A stretch of DNA of 64,000 nt, taken from positions 200,804,690-200,868,689 of the forward strand of contig CP136069.1 in assembly GCA_032622095.1 (NCBI GenBank), written 5' to 3'. Below the pieces are notes generated by a model. The model was not told the DNA's origin. It saw only the letters and a list, made by a program, of their open reading frames with translations, and ran no database searches. Position 1 is the stretch's first letter, and the number at the start of each line of letters is the position of its first letter. The DNA is from Siphonodentalium dalli (taxonomy: Eukaryota > Mollusca > Scaphopoda > Gadilida > Siphonodentaliidae). A program made the position numbers and the translations under genes. This document shows, piece by piece, positions 12,792 through 24,140 of this stretch.

Positions 12792-13341
12792 CACCCCTGG
12801 TCAAGTGGTCCTGCTAATGTGCTATGATGCTGGTGTATGCATATTAGGTATACGTACTGATGGTGGGTCCTGCTGAATTGCTATGATGCTGTTAGGGCAA
12901 ACTGATGCTGTTAAGAAAAAGTACCGTTATCTTTTCTAAAGTTGTCATTTTGTGGTGTTTAGCTAATCCGAGGGATTTGAGAAAAAGCCAGTGTCTCTAT
13001 GAAAAATTCAAGAACATATATATTTTTTGAAAAATTGAATAATGGCTGCGCTGGTATTTGTAAAACGACATGAATAGCCAAATTGATTAGAGCCCATTTT
13101 CAACAACTAATACAATTAGTATTACAACTATTTCGCAAAATACATGTTTCTCGAATATTTGATACAAATAGTGGCCTTTTCTTGATATGCTCAGATTATA
13201 CTAAAACCACAAAAATGAAAACTTTATAAAAAATAACGGTACTTTTTCTTAATAGCATCATTTTGTCCTAACAGAATCATAGGAATTCAGCAGGACCCAA
13301 CCGCATCATAGCACAATTGAAGAACCACATGGCCACGGGTG
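12792..13341. mobile_element. foldback TIR element with 5-bp duplication GGACA
   Basis: Inverted arms of roughly 150-200 bp start CACCCCTGGTCAAGTGG and CACCCGTGGCCATGTGG, and both include TGTGCTATGATGC, GGGTCCTGCTGAATT and AAGAAAAAGTACCGTTAT. GGACA lies immediately outside each end (12787-12791 and 13342-13346). No protein is encoded and the superfamily is unassigned. Confidence 0.75.
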
Positions 13342-13492
13342 GGACATGGGGAAGTTAGATTTGAAGGAGCATTTTTTCCGACTTTGTGTATCTTCGACTT
13401 TAAACGATGGCTATTATCTCAAACCTAGTACATTCGACTTGTCGTTTTGCGCTAAAAAATCACTGATATGCGCTATTGAATTGTTCCTGCTG

Positions 13493-13890
13493 TTAACCCT
13501 TTACCCAACAGAAGGGCCCTGTGCCAATGCATTCTCTTATATATGCGAGTCGGCCATAGGTCGCCTCGCATATATAAGAGAATGCATTGGCTTAACAGAT
13601 TAAAAATTATAAAATTGTTAAAGAATGTAAAAAAAATGGTAAAAAGTGTTAAAAAAAGATTTTTTTTAGGCCAATGCATTCTCTTATATATGCGAGGCGA
13701 CCTATGGTCGACTCGCATATATAAGATAATGCATTGGCACAGGGCATAACTATACCATCACAATGTGGTCAATGAGCCGGTTCCAATGATATCCATATTT
13801 GTATGGTTCTATTGAGACAGACCGAAGATATTTTAGGCTGTTGAAGCTTTATTTGGCCGGTTTTGGCCGGTTTGTTGGGTAAAGGGTTAA
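13493..13890 (+). mobile_element. family A TTAA hairpin MITE, copy 2
   Basis: Full-length, with TTAA at both edges. The left hairpin core reads GTCGGCCATAGG and the right hairpin has one arm mutation (ATAAGATAATG), so its stem has an extra mismatch. It sits about 150 bp right of the foldback element. Confidence 0.9.
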
Positions 13891-14257
13891 AATATATCGA
13901 TATATACTTGATTACCTCCACACGGAATGTATATGTCTCAGAAAGGCATATATATTACAGTCGTATAAATTTACCACTTCAAAATGAAAAAAAACTCGGG
14001 ATTCGACTCTTTTCTAGGTTGAAAGAATAAAGAATGTCAATGGTTGCTATTTATTTCCATGGTATGGTATAAATAAAGAGCGTTTGACTCCATTGTGTGC
14101 AAAACATTACTGGAAAATTTCTATGACTTCGAAAATTCCAGACTATATAGGTTGAAATATAGGTAATGCGCGTATTTATCAACTTATATTTCCCTACCAT
14201 CGAAATACGTGTGGAAAATTTTAGAGGATTTTGTGTCCCATGTCTGCTTAACAATAA
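13891..14257. other. unassigned spacer
   Basis: AT-rich. 14040-14100 is an inverted, diverged relative of 7165-7225 and contains AATAAAGAGCGTTTGAC. No gene seen. Confidence 0.4.
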
Positions 14258-14265
14258 CTATTGGT

Positions 14266-15860
14266 CAGGGACGTGGCTAGAGGGTCTCCGTTGGGGGGGG
14301 GGGGGGTGTCCACCTTGGCAAATTCCAACTGCACCCTCCCCCCGTTGAATCAGAATCAAACCAAACACAAGTTTTGCATAATTCCATTTGCACCCCCACC
14401 CCATTGCACCTAAGTACTCAGGCCTAATATCCTATATATTCATAAACCATGGTTCTATATTCCCGGTATGAGAACATTCGGATATTTTAATTGCATAAAT
14501 CCTAACATCTAGTGGTCTGACTCCAGACAAATGCACACGGCTACAGGCAAGAGACCGAGGAAACACCGGCTGGTCATGGTTGTTCGGCTCTGTGTAAGAA
14601 CATTTTGAAAACTATACAAGAAAATCGCAAATCCTAGCATCTAGACTTGCCTCAACTAAAGCCTTCCTAGTGTTGGAAATTTCAAACCTCATGCTACCCC
14701 TCAGGTTGGAAAATTCTCCAACTGATGACCATATCAGTCCACAAGTTTGACCAAATGTAGTAAAATTGTTGATTATTTTCTTTAACTAATTAGCTGTTTG
14801 TATTGGCCACGGGGGAGGGACAATGACACACCGGGCAGACCATGGTTCGGCCCGGTGTGGGAAATCCTAACATCTAGACTAGCCTCAAGCCTTCCAAGAG
14901 TTGGAAATTTCAAACCTGACAACCCACTTAGGTTGGAAAATTTCCAACTGATGACAATTCCAATTCCAATGTTAAAGGCACGTGAGGCCTTAGTTGTCGA
15001 AAATATTCATATTTGTTCTATTCACCGTAAACAGAAAAAACATTAAAACGCATACAGTTTCGTTCATATATACCATGACCATCACGTAAACAGCATGTTA
15101 TCATAAAGACCTACTATATTTTACCTACGCAAGAGCATGATTGTGTTACAGAAGAGAGCACAATGCTACTGGCTAATCACACACAAATGGCATAAACGCT
15201 CTTCATTAGTTCCTTATCAGGAATTCACCAACAAAGAACGCTCTTTATGTTTACCATCATAATATAAACAAACACCAGAAAAGTAACTTTTTATGCTTTT
15301 GTTTACATAACAATGGTCAAACATTTGAAAATAACATACTGTTTATGCGATATTTCTTATTTGTATACGGACAAAGTCTGTCTACATTTTACTGTTCTTT
15401 CTGTTTGTGGCGGTTTTTGACGGGTGGAAATATTTTCACAGGATACCCACCGCCAAGGCCAACCGCACCTTTAAATGTACGACAATATTGTTTTCTTAAA
15501 TTAACTAGCAGTATTTGACTGGCTACTGGGGAGGGACCAGGACACAAGCTTTCCAAGTGTTGGAAATTTCCAACCTGTCACCCCCATAAGGTTGGAAAAT
15601 TTCCAACTTATGACCATTTCAGTCCAAAAGTTTTACCAAAAATTGGAAAATATGCAAATATTGGTCCAAAAACAATTAATTCCCCCCAATAAATTGTTTG
15701 GAAATCAAACTACAATAACATTTTCAACCTATTGTTGGTGTAAAATTTCCAACTAATGTTTTGGCAGGTATGAAATTTCCAACTGTTGAAAATTTTGACC
15801 AAAGTTGGGGGGGGGGGGGGGGGGTGAGACACCCCAAACCACCCTGTCGCCACGTCTCTG
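14266..15860. mobile_element. hAT-like non-autonomous element, 8-bp target duplication
   Basis: Left end CAGGGACGTGGCTAGAGGGT; right end, read inverted, CAGAGACGTGGCGACAGGGT. The flanking 8-mers are CTATTGGT (14258-14265) and CTCTTGGT (15861-15868), 7 of 8 identical. CAGGG-type ends with an 8-bp duplication are typical of the hAT superfamily. The interior has runs of 14 or more G near each end (about 14293 and 15806) and many GTTGGAAATTTCCAAC-like palindromes, including two diverged tandem blocks at 14610-14750 and 14860-14965. No transposase. A family D element is nested inside. Confidence 0.8.
14972..15474 (+). mobile_element. TTAA-flanked MITE (family D), copy 2, nested in hAT-like element
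   Basis: Begins TTAA-AGGCACGTGAGGCCTTAG and ends CCAAGGCCAACCGCACCT-TTAA. It interrupts the GGAAATTTCCAAC-rich interior of the 14266-15860 element and is therefore younger than it. Contains AACGCTCTTCATTAG and GAACGCTCTTTATGTTTACC. Confidence 0.85.
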
Positions 15861-15868
15861 CTCTTGGT

Positions 15869-16261
15869 GTAATGCTCGAATTAAGTCATAATCGAATATG
15901 GAACTTAAGAATAATTTAACACACAAATGTAAAAATTATAGCGACTACCCTTGTATTTTTTTCGTATGAAATGATTCAGGAAAGGAAACTCAAATACTAT
16001 AATGCATATAATGTTATCGAAGTCCTTATACAATTATATACTAATATTACGCACTGTATACAATGCATGGTTATCAATCTGTTTGAAACATGACACAATT
16101 GGTTTCAGTCTCGGCATATATTCAATTCTGCTTTCCTTTGGTGACAAATTAACTTCAAACCAGAAGAGAGTGCCAACACAAGAGAGGTTTCACAAACTCA
16201 CGGATAGTTTTACGACTATATTTACTGGCCGCTTGAAGCACTTAGGATCACACCTATGGGT
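15869..16261. other. unassigned spacer
   Basis: AT-rich with one 91-codon frame on the plus strand (16002-16277). It has no recognisable motif and runs into the inverted-repeat arm, so I do not call it a gene. Confidence 0.35.
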
Positions 16262-16720
16262 ATACATGGAAATGTGAGCGGCTGTGTTTGTTTGGAGATG
16301 TTTTTCGGTCGATATCGTGAGTAAATGATATTGAAATGAATTGCTATCTGTTATGACATTATAAAGCAAAATTTAAACATAACGAATGGGACTCGAAGTA
16401 AACCGGGAAGGTATTAAAATGACATTTAAAGCCGTTTTCGGTCGGCAAAATTGTAATTCCGTCGAGGGTCAGAGAGCGTTTTTCGCCTTTAAATCGTGAA
16501 AACCGGACAGCTGTGACATGCTATGCCTTAATTGCTAATAAGTCAAACATCACAGACTTACATGGCTGTTTTGAAACCTGTTACTTTATTCGAGTTTTAA
16601 CCGAAAATCTGTCCTCCGAAACGAGTTCAGTAAACAGATTTGTATAAAAATAGAATGTCACCGTCTCGCTCTCCGCAACTTCCGATTTATCGAAGCGTCC
16701 GCTACTGGTGCTCAACTTAT
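16262..16720 (-). repeat. inverted repeat, right arm
   Basis: Reverse-complement relative of 11720-12215. Shared motifs here include TCGGTCGATATCGTGAGTAA, AATGACATTTAAAGCCG and CTGTGACATGCTATGC. Confidence 0.65.
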
Positions 16721-17287
16721 TTGCCGTTCAGTACAATCACAACGATATGTCGTACAAAGCAATCATCCTAATCGTAGTTGTTACGTTTTTGGATTTCGTG
16801 AATTTTACGGATGCGAATAGCTAAACGTATAGTCGTACATCTATCCGTAGATTTGCGAAACCTCTTTTGTTGGCCATACATGTGTTTTACGGTTACGAAT
16901 GCTAAGTATAGTGATATGCGAAACATCCCTAATGACAATATACGTCACGGTACACGCTACAAGCATCATGTGGCTTAATATTACCTTACGTAGATGATCT
17001 TCAACGACTCCACAGTTATGTTTTTAGCGAAATTTACAAAACGAACCCAATAAATAAGGTCCGGACCTTGTAAGTTTCGCTGTAAACTATATGGACGAGT
17101 TGTAGAATCTATGTATTTCTTGATCACAAACCTCAATAAAACATAGTTAAATCAATAATTGGGACGTGAAACTAACAGCGGCTTCTATAAGGCGTGCAAT
17201 GATGTTTCACGTAACAATGCGTTGTTTGCCCGCGTAAAAATAGTTCCTAGATAAATCAGACCTTTTGACGTATTTATTGGCCTACAT
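16721..17287. other. unassigned spacer
   Basis: No open frame or repeat recognised; moderately CpG-containing sequence. Confidence 0.35.
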
Positions 17288-17687
17288 TTAACCCTTTACC
17301 CAACAAACCGGCCAAAACCGGCCAAATAAAGCTTCAACAGTCTAAAATATCTTCGGTCTGTCTCAATAGAACCATACAAATATGGATATCATTGGAACCG
17401 GCTAATTGACCACATTGTGATAGTTACAGTTATGCCCTGTGCCAATGCATTCTCTTATATATGCGAGTCGACCATAGGTCGCCTCGCATATATAAGAGAA
17501 TGCATTGGCCTAAAAAAAATCTGTTTTTAACACTTTTTACCATTTTTTCTTACATTCTTTAACAATTTTATAATTTTTAATGTGTTAAGCCAATGCATTC
17601 TCTTATATATGCGAGGCGACCTATGGTCGACTCGCATATATAAGAGAATGCATTGGCACAGGGCCCTTCTGTTGGGTAAAGGGTTAA
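17288..17687 (-). mobile_element. family A TTAA hairpin MITE, copy 3
   Basis: Complete and inverted relative to copy 1: the CCGGTTTTGGCCGG subterminal region is at the left. Both hairpins are intact and TTAA flanks both ends. Confidence 0.9.
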
Positions 17688-17789
17688 TTAAATAACTTTG
17701 CTATTTATCAATATCAGTCACAGACACCTATTCTTCTTCGCCCCTCGTCCTCCGATTCAGAATCACGTTTGTGCAACAATAATACATAT

Positions 17790-18190
17790 AAAATCCAGTC
17801 GTAAGTCGGGATTGTTTTACCCTGTGCCAATGCATTCTCTTATATATGCGAGTCGACCATAGGTCGCCTGGCATATATAAGAGAATGCATTGGCCTACCT
17901 ATTTTTTACAATTTTAATAATTTTTTCTTGTATTCTTTAACAATTTTATAATTTCACCCATACAGAGCCCCAGACAAACATGAGCAGACGACACTCTTCT
18001 ATATGCTTCTATATATCTGTGGGACTCCCTGCAGGGTAATGGATGTTTTTTTTATTTTATGTCCTAAAAATGGTAAGAAACATTTATTTTAAAAAAATGA
18101 TAAAAAATTGTTAGGCAATGCATTCTCTTATATATGCGAGGCGACCTATGGTCGACTCGCATATATAAGAGAATGCATTGGCACATGGCA
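17790..18190 (+). mobile_element. family B hairpin element, end-truncated
   Basis: Carries the inner TIR part AAATCCAGTCGTAAGTCGGG on the left, both hairpins, and the central GAGCCCCAGACAAACATGAG segment. The right outer TIR is missing (sequence becomes CACATGGCATAAAATG), and the outermost left TIR bases are absent. Confidence 0.75.
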
Positions 18191-18303
18191 TAAAATGTAA
18201 ATAAAGTTGGTATAATTACCTCAGAACCACCTTAATGCACCTTAATGCACTATTTCCTGTTATTCAACGATCGTTGAATATTATTATAGAACGTCTGTGA
18301 CTC

Positions 18304-18363
18304 GTTTGATAAATGTTATTCACAACTCGTCTACGACTCGTTGAGAATAACATTTATCAAACT
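18304..18363. repeat. perfect 18-bp inverted repeat
   Basis: GTTTGATAAATGTTATTC and its exact reverse complement are separated by about 24 bp that contain a CTCGT-CTACGACTCGTTGA phrase. It lies downstream of the glycine-rich exon on the minus strand. Confidence 0.8.
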
Positions 18364-18515
18364 CATTTAATAAAATCTTATATCCCAAAATAAATCGTTG
18401 GAGATCCTCTATATATAGGGTAATAGAACACGAACAATGCATTAATGAAAAACATACTTTTAATGCTAATTTATTATCGGACTGTGGCGAAGTCAAAGAT
18501 ATTCTGACCTCAGTG

Positions 18516-18521
18516 TTTATT
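18516..18521 (-). promoter_or_regulatory. candidate polyadenylation signal AATAAA
   Basis: AATAAA on the minus strand, about 425 bp past the stop codon of the glycine-rich exon. Position fits a 3' UTR end, but the hexamer is common in AT-rich DNA. Confidence 0.25.
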
Positions 18522-18944
18522 GACGGTATTTGGCTGAAGGAAACGTTTCGACTGCAGTGACGGACGTCCGAACGTTGGCAAACTGCAACCGTTAATACGT
18601 CAAATATTGTGTAATCGGTGCATGCTGTGTAACGAGCCATTTCCATTCTGCCTATGCCACGTGTTTTCTGCGACAGCAATTCATTATGATCAATTTGGCT
18701 GCCCATATTGTCCACATGCATTTTGTCAAATGGACTATTTGACATCGGCGCGCTATACTGATGCATGTACATAAAAACTATATCAATCGCTATGCGATTT
18801 CCACGAATCGCGGTGATATAGGGCACCAGCTTCACCTGTCCATGATATTGACAATTCACATGATTGTAGTTCCAATGTGTGACGCTTATCCACGAGACAA
18901 TGCATAATTGCGAAATCCAAATAACTAGCATACGGGTATTACGG

Positions 18945-19429
18945 TCACCAACCCCAATCCCAACCGCCACCGCCTCCAAACATGTTAACTCCTCCCCAGC
19001 CACCACCTCCACCTCCCCAACCGCCGCCGCCGCCTCCGCCTCCGCCTCCGCCTCCCCGACCACCGCCTCCACCTCTGCCTCCACCTCTGCCTCCACCTCT
19101 GCCTCCACCTCCACCTCTGCCTCCACCTCTGCCTTGTCGTCCACCTTGTCGTCCACCTTGACGTCCACCTTGACGTCCACCTCGATTACGTCGCATACCT
19201 CTCCTTCTGCTTCGTCTTGAACTGCGACCAATTCCGCGACTCCAGGTGTTAAAAAATCCGCTTAAATCTTCTCCGCCGCCCCACCCACCACCACCACCGC
19301 CACCTCCCCACATTCCACCTCCACCGCCGCCACCGCCGCCCATCCAGCCGTCGCCGCCTCCAAACATGCCGCCATTCCCATTCCCGCCTTCGCCGCCGCC
19401 GCCGCCGCCACCACCAAACATATCAAAAC
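18945..19429 (-). CDS. terminal exon of a glycine/arginine/tryptophan-rich protein
   Basis: Minus-strand exon preceded by an acceptor (GATTGTTGCAG) and ended by TGA at 18945-18947. 485 bp, starting in phase 1, so it adds about 160 residues. Order: GFDMFGGGG and Gly/Trp runs (residues 1-45); a linker with GEDLSGFFNTWSRGIGRSS (about 46-65); an Arg block and four GGRQ repeats (about 66-95); RGGG runs; then pure Gly with Trp, ending GGGGGWDWGW. Within the Gly tracts the third codon base varies between A, C and T, as expected if this frame is the translated one. Low-complexity Gly/Arg/Trp proteins include extracellular matrix or shell proteins, antimicrobial peptides and RGG-box RNA binders; I cannot choose. 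The upstream exon is proposed at 24363-24410. The frame shifted by one (18320-19231) is also open and is treated under findings. Confidence 0.6.
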
Positions 19430-19780
19430 CTGCAACAATCGGGATGCGAATATTACCTCCTCTGAGCACTATATATACTGTAAAACACAATTATTACCTC
19501 CTCTGAGCCCTATACTGTAAAACACAATTATTGTTTTGGGATTCAGGATATGTAATGTAGATTACTCTTATTTTACAACATACATCAGTGATAATTGATT
19601 TATATGATCTTTTCTGTGAAGCATTTATTTATTTATAAACATCAGAACCTGCAGCAATCGCGATGCAAATATTACCTCCTCTGAGCCCTATACTATAACG
19701 CACAATTATTACCCCCCCTAAGCTGTATACTACACAACACAATTGTTACATGCCCTGAGCCCTATATTATACACACTATT
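19430..19780 (-). repeat. duplicated intron-end segments upstream of the glycine-rich exon
   Basis: The intron tail with the exon acceptor, read on the plus strand as AACCTGCAACAATCGGGATG then ATTACCTCCTCTGAGC, is repeated at 19645-19690 (AACCTGCAGCAATCGCGATG). The phrase ATTACCTCCTCTGAGCCCTA recurs several times. The second copy preserves a CTGCAG acceptor-like site but is not followed by coding sequence. Confidence 0.6.
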
Positions 19781-20079
19781 CTTGTAATATGTAATTTACT
19801 AATTTTGTGTTCTACTAATGTGTACTTTATAGTGTTCAACTGAATTTCTACCCTTGTATCTCTTTCATTGTTGATTTGGATTCAGGAAAATTATGTAGAT
19901 AACTCTTAATTTACAACATACTTTGACTAGAATGGATGTATATGATGTTTGCTGTGAGCCATTTATTTACTGGGATCGACTAGAATAGAAATTCTTTGCA
20001 TTTGAGAGGAAATGGAGGGGCTGCATGGTCATTTTAGGTAGATAGTCTGGTGATTTACAAGAAGTCGCAATTCTAATTA

Positions 20080-20215
20080 GCACTTTCTATTCTAAATGGA
20101 TTCTCACAATCAGTTAAAACGTGTACATATGAATTGTCATTGATTTGGAGGGATGTTAAGGTGGTAAAGGCAGACGACAGATAAATAAGGTGCAGAAGTA
20201 GTCATACAATTATAT
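20080..20215. repeat. solo relic of the satellite leader segment
   Basis: CACTTTCTATTCTAAATGGA, then CAATCAGTTAAAACGTGTAC and CAGACGACAGATAAATAAGG, align in order with 1214-1330. No 67-bp units follow here. Confidence 0.45.
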
Positions 20216-20570
20216 TTACATAGTAAGTGTTGTCATCACTAAATCCAGCATTCTGATTGGTCGGCGCCCACGTGGCTAGTTGCAGTTATTTATCGGTGAA
20301 TGCGCAACGGCTCATAACACAAAGCTCATAACACCATCGATACGTCATTTGGTTTGGAAAGACGAACGCGTAATGTTTTGGGCGCATTTGGACTCGCGCA
20401 GGATTGACTTAATACATCATCGGGTTTCAATATGAAGAGAAATTGTTCCTATTAACTTTTGCCAAGGGTGCTATTGGGTATTTTGGGCTGTATTTGTCAC
20501 GATACACTTTTCGATTTAAATACATTTACAAAAGTGGCTTTTTCGCTAAATGTATATAAATATAAGGATT
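20216..20570. other. unassigned intronic DNA
   Basis: No repeat, exon or RNA recognised; lies in the proposed intron of the glycine-rich gene. Confidence 0.35.
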
Positions 20571-20712
20571 AACTGTCATGTGGACTATTTTTATGGAGAT
20601 GTAACCGTGGGGTAAGTGGTCATAACTTGTATGTAAAACCCTTTGGGTTTTACACAAGTTATGTCCACTTACCTCACGGTTACATCTCCATAAAACAGTC
20701 CACATGACAGTT
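20571..20712. repeat. long palindrome (foldback), ~142 bp
   Basis: AACTGTCATGTGGACT at the left is mirrored by AGTCCACATGACAGTT at the right. The arms of about 65 bp share ATGGAGATGTAACCGTG, AAGTGG and ACTTGT, and meet at AAACCCTTTGGGTTTTAC. Probably a short foldback element; the flanking duplication is unclear. Confidence 0.85.
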
Positions 20713-20753
20713 ATTATCTGGATGGTTAGTTGTGTACACAATGTGGAAATAGT

Positions 20754-21140
20754 TTAACCCTTTACCCAACAAACCGACCAAAACCGGCCAAATAAAGCTT
20801 CAACAGCCTAAAATATCTTCGGTCTGTCTCAATAGAACCATACAAATATGGATATCATTGGAACCGGCTCCTTGACCACATTGTGATAGTTACAGTTATA
20901 CCCTGTGCCAATGCATTCTCTTATATATGCGAGTCGACCATAGGTCGCCTCGCATATATAAGAGAATGCATTGGCCTAAAAAAAATTCATGGCCATTTTT
21001 TCTTACATTCTTTAACAATTTTATAATTTTTAATGTGTTAAGCCAATGCATTCTCTTATATATGCGAGGCGACCTATGGTCGACTCGCATATATAAGAGA
21101 ATGCATTGGCACAGGGCCGTTCTGTTGGGTAAAGGGTTAA
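20754..21140 (-). mobile_element. family A TTAA hairpin MITE, copy 4
   Basis: Inverted copy with both TTAA flanks and both hairpins. The inter-hairpin spacer is shortened and carries a private TTCATGGCCA. Lies in the proposed intron of the glycine-rich gene. Confidence 0.9.
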
Positions 21141-21532
21141 CAACGGCTATATATACAAACATACCCCAACTAGATTGTCATTTCGATATAACGACGCGGC
21201 CATAAATTCAATATTTTGAAACCTACATATTCTTGTATGTGTACACCATATTTTATTGTCGCTCTCAGATGTACACTTACATTTTGAAGAACATTACAAT
21301 TTAAATAATTTTTGGTGTTGCATGTTTTCTGTTTGAGTTTTTCAATTGTGAGATATTAGGGATCTGCACAGATTTGTTAAAGTAAACTCCTCAATGGGTT
21401 AATCAGTGGTGATTTCGTGTATGATCAATAGGAGAATGTCCCAGTAACAAGGTCAGGAACTGACGTCAACATCCAAGTCTCTAACCCAAAGCGGTTTTGA
21501 ATTTAAATTTGTTCAAGACATATCTACACGTT
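21141..21532. other. unassigned intronic DNA
   Basis: AT-rich, no features recognised. Confidence 0.35.
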
Positions 21533-21630
21533 TGATTGGTGGAGGCAAACTGGTACACGAGATGTGATTGGTGGAGGCAAACTGGTACACGAGATGTGAT
21601 TGGTGGAGGCAAACTGGTACACGAGATGTG
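21533..21630. repeat. three-copy 32-bp tandem repeat
   Basis: Exact copies of a unit beginning GATTGGTGGAGGCAAACTGG and ending ACACGAGATGT. Each contains an inverted CCAAT box. Confidence 0.9.
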
Positions 21631-21666
21631 GAAATTCACAATGCACATTAAAAAATCAGTTATAGT

Positions 21667-22067
21667 TTAACCCTTTACCCAACAGAAGGGCCCTGTGCCA
21701 ATGCATTCTCTTATATATGCGAGTCGACCATAGGTCGCCTCGCATATATAAGAGAATGCATTGGCTTAACACATTAAAAATTATAAAATTGTTAAAGAAT
21801 GTAAGAAAATATGTTAAAAAGTGTTAAAAAAAGATTTTTTTTTAGGCCAACGCATTCTCTTATATATGCGAGGCGACCTATGGTCGACTCGCATATATAA
21901 GAGAATGCATTGGCACAGGGCATAACTGTAACTATCACAATGTGGTCAAGGAGCCGGTTCCATTGATATCCATATTTGTATGGTTCTATTGAGACAGACC
22001 GAAGATATTTTAGGCTGTTGAAGCTTTATTTGGCCGGTTTTGGCCGGTTTGTTGGGTAAAGGGTTAA
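21667..22067 (+). mobile_element. family A TTAA hairpin MITE, copy 5
   Basis: Complete, TTAA-flanked. One hairpin arm reads GCCAACGCATTC (T to C), an uncompensated stem change. Confidence 0.9.
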
Positions 22068-22586
22068 AACTCATATCTATAACTGAAATTTACAAGGTAA
22101 ATAGGCATCGATTTTTTAGCAACAAGCACACATGCACCAGCTTCAACCATTTACTAGATGTTCGTGACCCTTTGAACTCATAAATACAATAACCCCTGGA
22201 GGGGTTGCGTCTGTCAGGTCATGCGGGTAATGCGGGTCTGAGAAAATGTCATTTATAGTTATAATAGTTTTATGTACATATAGCTAATGCAACTACATAA
22301 TAACTATAGCTATTACGAACGGATGCATACAGTTTAGGATATTTGTGACTCGTTATCGTTGTTATAATCAGAAGAACAGTAACTATATTGCTGGAGTCAT
22401 TCATGTTCCAATGTGATAGACACACCATAGTATGCAAATGAGCAGACCGCCTCTACCGATTAGACACGATGAATTCTAGACCATTCTGACCATTCTAGAT
22501 TACGAATGTCGACCTGTGGCATAAAGAAAGGTATAGAGTGCCAATTAGTAAGATATAAGATCGAGGTGGAACAAAGGGGTTTCGTT
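22068..22586. other. unassigned intronic DNA
   Basis: Contains a small perfect palindrome AACCCCTGGAGGGGTT near 22192 and nothing else recognised. Confidence 0.35.
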
Positions 22587-22995
22587 TTAACCCTTTACCC
22601 AACATAACCCAACAGAACGGCCCTGTGCCAATGCATTCTCTTATATATGCGAGTCGACCATAGGTCGCCTCGCATATATAAGAGAATGCATTGGCTTAAC
22701 ACATTACAAATTATAAAATTGTTAAAGAATGTAAGAAAAAATGGTAAAAAGTGTTAAAAATGTATTTTTTTAGGCCAATGCATTCTCTTATATATGCGAG
22801 GTGACCTATGGTCGACTCGCATATATAAGAGAATGCATTGGCACAGGGCATAACTGTAACCATCACAATGTGGTCAATGAGCCGGTTCCAACGATATCCA
22901 TATGTGTATGGTTTTATTGAGACAGACCCAAGATAATTTAGGCTGTTGCAGCTTTATTTGACCGTTTTTGGCCGGTTTGTTGGGTAAAGGGTTAA
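22587..22995 (+). mobile_element. family A TTAA hairpin MITE, copy 6
   Basis: TTAA at both edges. The left TIR contains an 8-bp internal duplication (CCCAACATAACCCAACAG). The right subterminal region is diverged (ACCGTTTTTGGCCGG). Both hairpins are present. Confidence 0.9.
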
Positions 22996-24140
22996 GTATA
23001 GACATTGAAGTCATGCATCGCTATTACTAATAGGTGGATCAGAATGAAGAGAGATAACCCAATTCACAAAACATTTTAAATGTACAATAACTTGGTTTGA
23101 TTACGATTGTGTAGTTTGATCTGTGCGCATACAATTAAAAACGTATTCCATCACTACTGTTATCTGACAACTGAAACTAAATAGAAGAAAAGGCGATCAC
23201 ATATGGATGCATCGAGGTCCCATATCTTATAAATTTCGAAGCAGAACGCGAGCTTCTCTATACTTCTCAGACATTCCACAAGCATTCCACAAACATTCCG
23301 CAAACATCAATTTATATTTCAGTGCATGGTTTCTTAAGATGCAGCAACATAATGCCTCTCAACCTTAGTTTCAACAGCTCGCGATAATTCTTGGACGCAA
23401 TGGTAGAATATTGTTTTACATTCGTCATATTTAACTACAATAGCTCTATACATGGCATTTCCCAGATCTGTTGATACAATTATGTGTTGTAAAACTATTC
23501 AAGGGTTTCTAGGAATGCTGCTAGCTCGAGTGTAGATTCTAAACCACTGATATTCACAAAAGTTATGTTATTTATTGGGTAACTACATGTATTGTGGAGT
23601 AAACCACAAGGGTTCTGTTGGTTTGTCAACTAAATGTACAGAAGAGAATTGGTAGCTTAGCTTTGGAGTATTGAAATAGAAAAGCTGCTCACATTTAGGT
23701 AGTGTATGCCATATGATAGCAACGATTGAGTGTCTTGCAAGAGGTCGAAATAGTATAAAATATAGTTATAAATCACAGCAAGAACACTATTATCACGGCT
23801 AACAGGTGGGAGTAAAAAGATCGCCACCTGATGTAGGGTCTTAAAACATTAGAAAATAATGTAGTGCGTATACAAGAGGCCGAATTAAATTTATAGCCAA
23901 AGGGTTAGACATTTAAAGAGCATACGTGTATGTTGCATAAAGAGAGAGGAAGATACAATGTAGTCTCTAGGATGGTGTATATAATGTTCGAAGGTCAAAA
24001 TCTCACGGATATCATTATCAATTCCAAACAACCCGGTGGCGATTCATCTAAGCGAAGAACCACCGCTTTTCGGCACTTACTGCAATATTGTTTCACACTA
24101 GTCATATATACATATAATAGCTAGACATGACATTTCCCAG
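22996..24140. repeat. intronic DNA with a diverged direct duplication
   Basis: A segment around 23395-23500 (GAATATTGTTTTACATTCGT, then GGCATTTCCCAGATCTG) is repeated in diverged form at 24080-24150 (CAATATTGTTTCACACTAGT, then GACATTTCCCAGATCTG), ending at the start of the 49-bp array. Otherwise no gene signal apart from a 64-codon frame at 23930 with no recognisable motif. Confidence 0.5.
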
